Made by a program: the position numbers and the translations under genes
The notes under the pieces: model-generated
Database searches by the model: none
Seen by the model: only the letters and a program-made list of their open reading frames with translations
What the model was told of the DNA's origin: nothing
Origin: Gracilaria caudata
Lineage: Eukaryota; Rhodophyta; Florideophyceae; Gracilariales; Gracilariaceae
DNA: 15,517 nucleotides
Reading direction: 5' to 3'
NCBI GenBank assembly: GCA_030374735.1
Contig: JASCIV010000632.1
Coordinates: forward strand, 1-15,517
Shown: positions 1 through 7,157 of the stretch, one piece after another
Layout of the letters: each line of letters begins with the position of its first letter
Numbering within the stretch: the first letter of the stretch is position 1

Positions 1-586
1 AATCGTAGAAACCTAATTTATTTCATAGACGACCAAGTTTTTGAGGAGTAACCCATTTGTTATGGTGTGGGTCTAGTGAGTTTATGTTATGTGCGTAATA
101 CAACGTATTAAAAATAATGTAAATGTTGCCGGTTTAAGCGGAACATCTTGAAGATAGCGAATAACACAATGCTTCTATAGAAGATGGCTCACATTTAAGA
201 CAAAACAGGTAGTTTGGTTTCTTACAAATATTATTTGTTTTGCTTGCTAAACCTTCACTATTTTAAGAAGGGTCACACTACTCAACTTCGTGGCTATATT
301 TGAGACTTGCTCTAAACAAATAGTTGATATAAGAAGAGTTTTGCTGGGGGAAAGCAAGGACTGTTCTATAATTTCTAATAGGTTTTCATTTATTTACGTT
401 CTTTGCACAAGCAGTTTTTACACGTGATCTTTTGCCCCAACTTCATTTCATAAAATGCACTGATACGCTAGGAAAAACGTTTTTACATTTCTTGGCAGGG
501 CAAATCGTTTGTTGCGAGCCAAACTTCTAAACTTTTATAAATTTCACTATATTTACCTCGCTCTTATGGGGCTTTGCGGTCCTCTT

Positions 587-607
587 TAGAGAAGCTATGC
601 TTCTCTA
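587..607. repeat. perfect 9-bp inverted repeat with 3-nt loop
   Basis: TAGAGAAGC, a TAT loop and GCTTCTCTA form a perfect hairpin. It is the strongest short dyad in the left spacer. It could be a structured element in the 3' region of the neighbouring minus-strand gene or part of a non-coding RNA; nothing else supports either. Confidence 0.6.
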
Positions 608-636
608 TACTAGCTGATTTTAAGCGTAGTAAGTGC

Positions 637-653
637 CCTGTGTGAGGGACAGG
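637..653. repeat. short 5-bp inverted repeat
   Basis: CCTGT and ACAGG flank a 7-base loop. It is weak alone and is listed because it sits between two stronger dyads in the same 165 bases. Confidence 0.35.
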
Positions 654-728
654 ACGTATCTTAAACACTCGTGCATTAAAACTTCAGTATTCTACACAAA
701 GCGCTTTTTCCCGCATTTCCCAGGCGTG

Positions 729-749
729 ACGTAGCTTGTAGTGCTACGT
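729..749. repeat. perfect 7-bp inverted repeat with 7-nt loop
   Basis: ACGTAGC and GCTACGT flank the loop TTGTAGT. It is the third dyad in the cluster beginning at 587. No function can be assigned. Confidence 0.5.
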
Positions 750-873
750 TTGTATCATAAATGCCGTTCTCCCACAGCTTTCTGCGAAGCACGCTAGGGA
801 ACCCATCGCAAAGATTACTGAGGTACGAAAGTCTCTCTTCAATTCATGGCTCACCTATATGAGAAAATCTATC

Positions 874-3318
874 TCATCTCCAATGTTTCGTTCTTAGTGA
901 TATGATCATGTTGCCCAAAAGATCATCAATCATCTGCTTGTCTGCATCAATCATAGTAGATCGTGCTTCGCCTTGAAAATTCATCCAAAACCTGTCATAC
1001 TCGAAAGAGTAGTCAACAATGTTCTTTCCGTCAGGGCTAATCTGATCTGGTCGCATCTCAAACAACGTCTGCCCGCCTTCAGATGTGATGTGGCTCATGA
1101 TATGGGCAGGACTCACAGCTACAGGCTCCCGACCTTCTCCATCACACGCGATTCTGATAGCAGCTAGATGCCCATCTTCAGCTCCAATCTTGCTGGTTAC
1201 CACAATCTGGTACATGCGCTGTATGGGATTTAGACGAACCCAACTTCCCTTCCGATCTACGGCACACATTACCGTAAGGCTCTTGTCCCATTGCACTGAC
1301 TGCCCATCGGTGTCGGTCAGTACGGGGTTTCCTCTAAACGTTCGCTCCTCACCGTGAAAGTGGTTCTTTCCGAACTGTGACAACGCCAAGTTATACTCGT
1401 CTTCATTCATGAAGAATATCGAGCATACAATAATCTCAGTTTTCGACTCAACGTGGATGTACCTATTCAACCGATGCTTATCACTCAGAAGCACAACCAT
1501 TCGGGTCTTTCCTTCAGAAGCAGTTCTCACAATCATCTCGTCGCTATGCCCCGCCCAACTACGGGCGGCCTGGATGTACAGCTGCTTTGACATAGATGTA
1601 GTGAAACGTCCAAGATAAGAAGGTCCTTCCTGTCCAGCCAGCCACGTCACCTTCAGAACCATGTCCGTTAACAACCAGAATGTTTGCCTGAAGAAAGCTG
1701 CCAAATGATAGATGAAAATCCTCTCAAGTTGAACGCGAGTCATCTCCATAGCGGTGGGCCCCGATCTCACGTTGACAGAGTCCAGCAACAATATGCCACC
1801 ATTCTCGGCTCTCAGGAAACGTTTGACAGATTCCTCGTACGGAATTTTGCGTTCCACGCGGTTGATGACAGCCGCTTCGACCATGAAGTAAACCATGGCT
1901 CTGTCCTCTGGTTCCCATGCTGGCGCAACCGCTAGATCCTCAAGAATTTCGAACCTTAAGTTTTGCAGATCCGTTATCGGCCCCTTTGCAAACATCAGAG
2001 CGTACCAAAACTTCAGTAGTCTCACCTTAACGGCGAAGGCCCTTTTCGCATACTGAAACGAAGCTATCTGTTTCTCGTCCAGACCGGCACCGGCCAATGC
2101 TTGCTTCAGAATCGCGCGAGCCCCTTCCCCAACAGTACACAGATTTGCCCAAGTTGTGAACCCCCGTGGGTGACCGATGCACGGAATTTTCCTCTTCCTT
2201 TCGATAGTTGAGCTTTTACTGTGATTGCTGGCCACTGCATGGAGCTCCGAAATCAGCTTGTCGTAGTGCATCAAGGTGAGGGCTACGCCCGCCATGTCCT
2301 GAATTGAGATAATGAGATCATCTCTCAACATTCCACAGGTAGCCTCAGCCATGAGCCATAACCTTCTCACACCGGACAAATCTCTATACGGCTCATCATC
2401 TGCAAACTCAATCTCTACGTTGTCAATTTCGGCAAGGGGCCTCTTCCCGGATCTTAACTCTGCGAAGGTAATGAGGATACTGTCCAGCTCTTCATGTTCC
2501 AAAGACGGGTAACCGTAACCTCTGCGAAGCCTTGGGACACAGTGCCAGACTGCAGAGCCAGGTAACATGTACGGGATGACACCGGCATAACCGTTACGTT
2601 GTCCGTCTGGAGTAGGATACTTCATTCCATCATGCCAGAGATCGTTCAGATCGATGCACTGATCGCTTTTGAGGAAGTAAGGACGGGAGGCTGCAGTAGC
2701 CTCAGGTGGAGTGAGTCTTACGGGTCTCCTATCTCCTTCCTTTTCGACTTCAACACCAGAGTGCGTGTCGTGGACGTAGGAAAGAATAATACGCCTGCCA
2801 GAGAGAGGATGGACAGATTGCGCGGACCACACCTCCTCTGGGCCATCTCTTGGTACGGTCAAGTTGAGATCATCGACGGGGTGAAGGTCCATAGAGCGTA
2901 GTTTAGACTGCCATCTTTTCTGTATGATATCAGAACGAAAGAGTCTGCTCTTGGTGCTCACATCGCAGCTCCAGAAATCGGCAATGGAAAAATGTGACAC
3001 GGGTTTTATCGGATCGCACCAGCCGCCGGATCCTATTTCCAGAATTTTGTCCCTAGTATCCCCGGAGAGAGGTTGACGATTGTGTTCAGATTGCTGATTG
3101 GATCGGGGTTGGGCGTGCAAGCTGAAAGGCCATGCGCTGACGGAGTGTAGGGCGGAGATAACGATAGTGGCGATTATTGTGTCGCCGGAGGGGATGGAGG
3201 GTATGTCACGTTGGAGATGCTTGAGGCATTCGACAACTTGCTTTTCGATGGGAGGGAGTTCGTCGGTGGAAGCGGTAAAGAAGGGCCTGAAGGGCTCTGG
3301 GGTTTGCGTGCGGCGCAT
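874..3318 (-). CDS. 814-aa protein of unknown family
   Basis: This is a single uninterrupted frame of 814 codons ending in TGA. The ATG at 3318 has A at -3, a good eukaryotic context. An out-of-frame upstream ATG lies at 3380 and its frame overlaps the start, so a short upstream ORF could dampen translation. I do not recognise the family. There is no clear signal peptide; one moderately hydrophobic stretch lies around residues 47-68 and another around 530-560, too weak to call as membrane spans. The chain is otherwise mixed alpha/beta and rich in Trp and charged residues, with a basic patch near 371-379 (ERKRK), an acidic patch near 301-309 and a beta-rich last third. No nucleotide-binding loop, kinase, protease or zinc motif stands out. 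Its length, lack of stops and even composition make it almost certainly a real protein gene. It is transcribed divergently from the gene at 3485. Confidence 0.85.
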   Translation of the reverse strand: MRRTQTPEPFRPFFTASTDELPPIEKQVVECLKHLQRDIPSIPSGDTIIATIVISALHSVSAWPFSLHAQPRSNQQSEHNRQPLSGDTRDKILEIGSGGWCDPIKPVSHFSIADFWSCDVSTKSRLFRSDIIQKRWQSKLRSMDLHPVDDLNLTVPRDGPEEVWSAQSVHPLSGRRIILSYVHDTHSGVEVEKEGDRRPVRLTPPEATAASRPYFLKSDQCIDLNDLWHDGMKYPTPDGQRNGYAGVIPYMLPGSAVWHCVPRLRRGYGYPSLEHEELDSILITFAELRSGKRPLAEIDNVEIEFADDEPYRDLSGVRRLWLMAEATCGMLRDDLIISIQDMAGVALTLMHYDKLISELHAVASNHSKSSTIERKRKIPCIGHPRGFTTWANLCTVGEGARAILKQALAGAGLDEKQIASFQYAKRAFAVKVRLLKFWYALMFAKGPITDLQNLRFEILEDLAVAPAWEPEDRAMVYFMVEAAVINRVERKIPYEESVKRFLRAENGGILLLDSVNVRSGPTAMEMTRVQLERIFIYHLAAFFRQTFWLLTDMVLKVTWLAGQEGPSYLGRFTTSMSKQLYIQAARSWAGHSDEMIVRTASEGKTRMVVLLSDKHRLNRYIHVESKTEIIVCSIFFMNEDEYNLALSQFGKNHFHGEERTFRGNPVLTDTDGQSVQWDKSLTVMCAVDRKGSWVRLNPIQRMYQIVVTSKIGAEDGHLAAIRIACDGEGREPVAVSPAHIMSHITSEGGQTLFEMRPDQISPDGKNIVDYSFEYDRFWMNFQGEARSTMIDADKQMIDDLLGNMIISLRTKHWR

Positions 3319-3484
3319 TGTGGATGTGCCAGTGAACAGATGGATGAGACCATCGTCGGGTTCGTAAAGGACAAGCTCATGGTTGTTCGGTTATATCATG
3401 ACAATTGGCACAGCTAATATGAGATTGTAACCGAAACATTGTTGCCGTAAACCAGTCGATGCACGATAAGTCATTGCCAAGTAA
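3319..3484. promoter_or_regulatory. short divergent spacer, probable shared promoter region
   Basis: Only 166 bases separate the start of the 814-aa minus-strand gene from the first ATG of the provisional plus-strand gene, so both promoters would have to lie here or overlap the genes. I see no clear TATA box or repeated element. The call rests on gene orientation and depends on the plus-strand model being right. Confidence 0.3.
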
Positions 3485-4915
3485 ATGAGCTCAAATCAAG
3501 CCGACTCAAAGAACATGGGCCGAAGAAAGGAGTTCCAACCACAAAGTGAAGGTACGTCATTCTTTTTTGTTTTCTTTATAGCATACATGTGCATGGGAAG
3601 TAATTACTTAGCAACGTGGACAAACGAAAAACACGAAAGCGCTGGGATGGAAGAAGCAATTCGACGGTCTCCAGTGCCGAACCCGTCACCGGCAGGGTGG
3701 CGCAACTCACCGCATGCTTCCACGTTGGCTCACCTTTTTGCACGTGTATCCTTGGTAACATTATGTGTATAACATTATTTTTGTCCCAGAAGAGGGCGTA
3801 CTAGACGGTCAGGTAAGTCACGTATCACAAACGCCGCCGCGGAGATGGAATTGGCATATTGTTCAGCATATGATATGGGACTTGGTGGACGATTAACTTG
3901 TTTTGCCAAGTGGCACGTACGAGGCAGAAACAGTTGGGGAATGGGTGCGTGGGTTCGTGAGAAGGTACAGTACAGAATGTTGGCATCGTAAGGAGTTGTT
4001 GCGAGCAACAATCGTGTAGCACTTGCAAAGGCACACGAGAGGTGAAGAGTTGTTACATTTAATTTTAGACTTTCTCCCCTTCGTGTTAGTGCGGCTGGCC
4101 ACCCTCACCAAAAGCAGGGCGAAAACTGCGAGTGCCGCCAGCGTGATACCATCGGGAACAAGAAGCCCCGTGTTGGTGGTCTCGAGTGCTCGCGAGTCCT
4201 CGGAGTTATCTACTCAGATTTCTACACGACGGTGACGGCTATGATAACGACAATTAACATTACAGTATTAATACGCGACTCATGGAGCGACGTGTATTAC
4301 TTGTGTTTCAAATATTACCTGACACTGTCTCTGACAGTTTGTCAGGTTGACAAGAACGAAGTCTTTGACGTCAAAACTTTGGTTGGCTGCTCCACAGGAT
4401 GCAGCGTGCAACGTGCTGCCCTTGTACCCTTGTACCTTTGTAGAACCAGTGCCAGCACGTTGTATCCATCATCGGAACATGTTGACGGCGAATGTCAGCA
4501 TCAAGCGATCCAAGCTGCTTCCGCCCGCCAGACTGTTGCGTCAAATGGATGTGCTAAGGGCCACGTCAGCCAGTGTGTGGACATCACAACAGTTATGGCA
4601 GGTAGTCGAGCAGCGTCGGAAGCTGACTCCTCGCTGAGCGTCGGCCAGTGTGACCAGCTAACCCCCCCCCCCGCTGCTATCAATTTGGAGACACCTATCT
4701 CGAAATGGAGCTCATTAGCGATTAATCTTGGACGCCACGTCAATGGTGTCCGAGCAAGTTTGCCTCGGTTTTACGCATCCCTTCCACCATCAACATCGCA
4801 GATTCTCCCCTGGGCTACTGTCATCGCACTTCGAGCTTATGGAAGAGATCCTTTGGAAATAGTGACTGTGAAAACGCCCCTACAAACTTCAAATTTACCC
4901 CGTGTTCCCTACTAA
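3485..4915 (+). CDS. provisional four-exon gene, unknown product (about 297 aa)
   Basis: A consistent model joins 3485-3551, 3612-3754, 4118-4231 and 4346-4915. Introns begin GTACGT, GTAACA and GTGACG and end TTAG, GCAG and GTCAG, and all phases agree, giving 297 residues ending in TAA. The central part is best supported: from 4118 to 4915 the frame has no stop at all, even through the 114-base intron, which is a multiple of three and may be retained. The third exon encodes a Cys-containing segment (CEC, then a lone C about 20 residues on), followed by Cys-spaced runs such as VGCSTGC. I see no family, signal peptide or membrane helix. An alternative uses a 23-base exon at 3790-3812 between a 35-base intron and a perfect CAG/GTAAGT donor, but needs a frame change upstream. 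An 11-C tract at 4662 and the tail after it are the least certain. Exon borders are guesses from splice motifs. Confidence 0.38.
4318..4346. repeat. 12-bp near-perfect hairpin over a predicted 3' splice site
   Basis: CCTGACACTGTC pairs with GACAG, a TT bulge and TGTCAGG across a three-base loop. The distal arm contains the predicted acceptor GTCAG at 4341-4345 of the provisional gene, so folding of the transcript could hide that site. The pairing is seen; the regulatory role is inference. Confidence 0.5.
4662..4672 (+). repeat. run of 11 cytosines
   Basis: A homopolymer of 11 C inside the open frame of the provisional gene. It is read as proline codons, is a likely site of replication slippage or read-length error, and makes the frame downstream less certain. 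Confidence 0.8.
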
Positions 4916-4961
4916 AGTTTATTTTGTTATCTTCTCAGTCATTGTTCTGTAGCAGTTCTGA

Positions 4962-5450
4962 TTTATTTTTGAAACAACGGCCTCATATTTTAATGGACTG
5001 GGGAACCTTTTTTGGCAAGCAGTACGAATACCCCGGAAGCTCATAACCTTCCAGCGTCAAATTGCGCCTACGGATGTTGGAACTTATATCCTCGAGATTT
5101 ATTTCGAAAGTCCGCAAACCCCTCGATACGCTACTGTTCTGAATAAAATTAAATTGATCTCCATAGTCTCCAAGCTTGGTTGTGGCGAACTACGGCAGTG
5201 GTTCGAGGGAAGAGTGAGGTTCGATGCCTCCGGTTTACTGAGGAGGCGAGAACAGTGCTGCCTCAATGCAGGAGCAGAGGTCCGGATTGGGAAGCAGCTC
5301 ACTGCTGGAGCGTTTCCCAATCGGTCATGCTATCCTCGATGGCTACCTCTGCTACCTACGTGGGATCCTGCTGTCGTGGGTGGCCTAAACAAGGCCTCCA
5401 AGGCAGACGTGGTAGTCTGCCGCAAGCCAGAACTGGCTACATTGGTGTAA
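4962..5450 (+). CDS. 163-codon open stretch, possible 3' exon or separate gene
   Basis: One frame is open from just after a TGA at 4959 to a TAA at 5448-5450. It has no good ATG at its left end, so if coding it is probably an exon. Possible acceptors are the TTCTCAG at 4938, which lies 20-odd bases after a TACTAA-like site but fits another frame, and the GCAAGCAG at 5022, which fits this one. The first half reads like a beta-sandwich strand pair (a GTYILEIYF motif near 5079-5105); the second half is basic and Cys-containing. An AATAAA overlaps the stop, as expected at a gene end. It may be the last exon of the gene at 3485. No family is recognised. A codon-aligned antisense frame also reads plausibly but contains several stops. 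Confidence 0.33.
   Translation, partial: FIFETTASYFNGLGNLFWQAVRIPRKLITFQRQIAPTDVGTYILEIYFESPQTPRYATVLNKIKLISIVSKLGCGELRQWFEGRVRFDASGLLRRREQCCLNAGAEVRIGKQLTAGAFPNRSCYPRWLPLLPTWDPAVVGGLNKASKADVVVCRKPELATLV
5142..5147 (+). terminator. AATAAA polyadenylation-type signal
   Basis: A canonical AATAAA lies 227 bases downstream of the TAA at 4913-4915. It also falls inside the open stretch 4962-5450, so if that stretch is an exon this copy is probably not used. Confidence 0.25.
5402..5421. repeat. 7-bp inverted repeat
   Basis: GGCAGAC and GTCTGCC flank a six-base loop, about 30 bases before the AATAAA at 5449. It may be a hairpin near a transcript end; nothing further is visible. Confidence 0.45.
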
Positions 5451-5454
5451 TAAA
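5449..5454 (+). terminator. AATAAA polyadenylation-type signal
   Basis: AATAAA overlaps the TAA that closes the open stretch 4962-5450 and fits the 3' end of a plus-strand transcript. Confidence 0.35.
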
Positions 5455-5671
5455 CTGAAGAAAAAGTATGCAGTTCAAGGCCCACTGCATGATGATTTTC
5501 TCTAATAATCTGGATGTAGCAAACGCACAGGCGATTTTGCTGTATCATAGTCACGTGAGAAGGGGCGGGGTGGGGGGCACAGATCTTCAGAGAAGCGCGA
5601 TATGTCCACAACCTCGTCCAAATGCCGGTCAACGGACAGCTTAGTTGTTCCCTCTTGTCAAAGAAATCGAT

Positions 5672-5743
5672 GAGCACGTGCTCAACATGGCAAAAGCATA
5701 CGTGCTCAGCGTCGAAAAGGCATACGTGATGTGGTAGCAGGCT
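5672..5743. repeat. three degenerate 24-bp units, each carrying ACGTG
   Basis: ACGTG occurs at 5676, 5700 and 5724, spaced exactly 24 bases each time. Units one and two also share CTCA directly after the core and an A-rich right end; units two and three share the left part GCATACGTG. The first copy is embedded in a perfect 14-bp palindrome, TGAGCACGTGCTCA (5671-5684), centred on CACGTG. Further CACGTG hexamers lie at 5552-5557 and 5845-5850. CACGTG and ACGT cores are the known binding sites of bHLH and bZIP factors, so this looks like a regulatory array. Which gene it would serve is unclear, since the nearest certain start downstream is at 7158. Confidence 0.55.
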
Positions 5744-7074
5744 GCTCCGAATCTAAGCTAAGCTTGTTATCGATGACGAAAAATTGTTTTCTTCGCTAAA
5801 CCGGTGTCCGCAACTCAGCCTCACAAGTCTATCGGCTTTTTGTTCACGTGGCTTCCTGAGTCAGATTGCGCCCTCGCTGTCTGCGAAGCAAAGTCGCCGG
5901 CCACGCTCCTTCCGTCGATGGCAGCCCTATAACTGCATGCTGCATACGATCAACAGTGCCAACCATGGTTTTCATGAACTTAAACAGTAAACATTTTAAT
6001 ATTCAAATATTCAAATTCGCCTTTACAGAGTGCACAGCCCCTACACGTAAGATCATGGAGCGATGGGGCCTTCTCACACATATCGAGAAATACAATCTGT
6101 CAATGTAAAGCCTGAGCCCATGGCGCTCTTTGGTTTGACATTTCTGTGTGTCCATCGGTGGAGGTGGCCCCTGCTCCACGAAGGGCAAAGCGGCCCCACC
6201 CTGTGAGGCCCACAAAATTCTATTGGCATTGGAACTTGCGTGAGATGTGCTCTTTTCCCCAGCGTTGTGCCGTCTGGTCGATATGCAGCTTTCCAACAGA
6301 CACACAAATTCCACTGCTCTACCGGGCCTCGAACAATCTTCAAACACTTTGCGTGTTTTGTCTCCTGCAATCGCTCTCCGCGTCAGATATCTACCTTCTT
6401 GCCCACTGGCTGCGTATTATACATAAATCGAGATTTGTATCGGGCCTAGGAAAGCCTTACAACACGTTGTGTGCGTGCGTCCATGCATCGCAAAGATTCA
6501 CAGTGGCCCCCACGACCGAGAAGGTTTGGTTTTTGTGGGGTATGAGAGTTCGGTGAGAGATATATCTTGTTTGAAACGCTTTACGTATGGCCCGGCTCCA
6601 TTAACTCTAGGGAAGATTCTGCCGTATCGTTCGCAACATCGTACTTACAGATTCTCTATCTTTGTTTAGAACGGATAGAGTTGGTCCTTAACGAAGAGAT
6701 GAGGCTGGTGTTTGGCCGTTGAACTTTCAGCACGAGTTACGCAATTGGTGAGAAATCCTGATTACCCGAGTGTAATCGAGATGTTTTTGTGTTTGGTACT
6801 TACTCACTCGTCCTTATTCTGAGAAATGTTCCGGGGCCACGGAAGAAAAAAACGTTTGTTGCTTAGCATGATGCACCGAACTATGACGCAACGGTTTCAG
6901 TTGCTCTTGAATACTCTCGGTTGTGTTAAATCATTTTACATCTCTCGTAACCTCAAAAGCCGTTGAAGGCTTCTTTACACATTCGTGACGGCCACCATCA
7001 TGGCCTGAGGCCAAACATATAACTGAAGCAGAAATATGACCTTTTATGATGTAACGGATATCCATATCTTTCGG
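5744..7074. other. long spacer without a confident gene
   Basis: The largest open frame here is 136 codons (6146-6556, plus strand). Other frames on both strands are open over the same stretch, none has a recognisable motif or splice context, and its codons show no distinct pattern. I see no RNA gene or mobile element. The right end should hold the promoter of the large membrane protein gene. Confidence 0.5.
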
Positions 7075-7080
7075 TATAAA
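7075..7080 (+). promoter_or_regulatory. TATA box of the large membrane protein gene
   Basis: TATAAA ends on the A of the first ATG of the long frame (7080). Known TATA-dependent promoters start transcription about 25-35 bases downstream, so RNA made from this box would begin near 7105 and lack that ATG. This supports a later start codon. Confidence 0.45.
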
Positions 7081-7157
7081 TGTTGCATCCGCTCTTCCCA
7101 TTTCTGCTGCTCATCTCTTTCATGATGCAATCACCCCGCCTTGAAATTCAAATCGGA

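Larger units (their letters stand above)
1..873. other. gene-free AT-rich spacer
   Basis: No open frame of useful length is present on either strand and the stretch is clearly AT-richer than the coding regions. It lies downstream of the minus-strand gene that ends at 874, so it should hold that gene's 3' untranslated region. I see no convincing polyadenylation signal close to the stop; the nearest reverse-strand AATAAA-like site is near 390, almost 500 bases away. Three short inverted repeats cluster between 587 and 749 and are listed separately. Confidence 0.6.

Noticed and set aside
3950..4210. Minus-strand reading with a fine transmembrane helix (LAALAVFALLLVRVA) and basic tail
   Set aside because: It is the codon-aligned antisense of the plus-strand exon 4118-4231. 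The plus frame is free of stops for some 800 bases while the minus frame has stops just upstream, so the helix is most likely a mirror of a hydrophilic plus-strand segment.
4360..5340. A decayed minus-strand gene with many in-frame stops, all explicable as C to T changes (RIP-like mutation)
   Set aside because: The stop frequency equals random expectation, and plus-strand frames over the same bases are open for 190 and 163 codons. The pattern came from reading antisense of probable coding DNA.
6146..6556. 136-codon plus-strand open frame
   Set aside because: Other frames on both strands are open over the same bases, there is no motif, splice or promoter support, and each frame looks equally protein-like.
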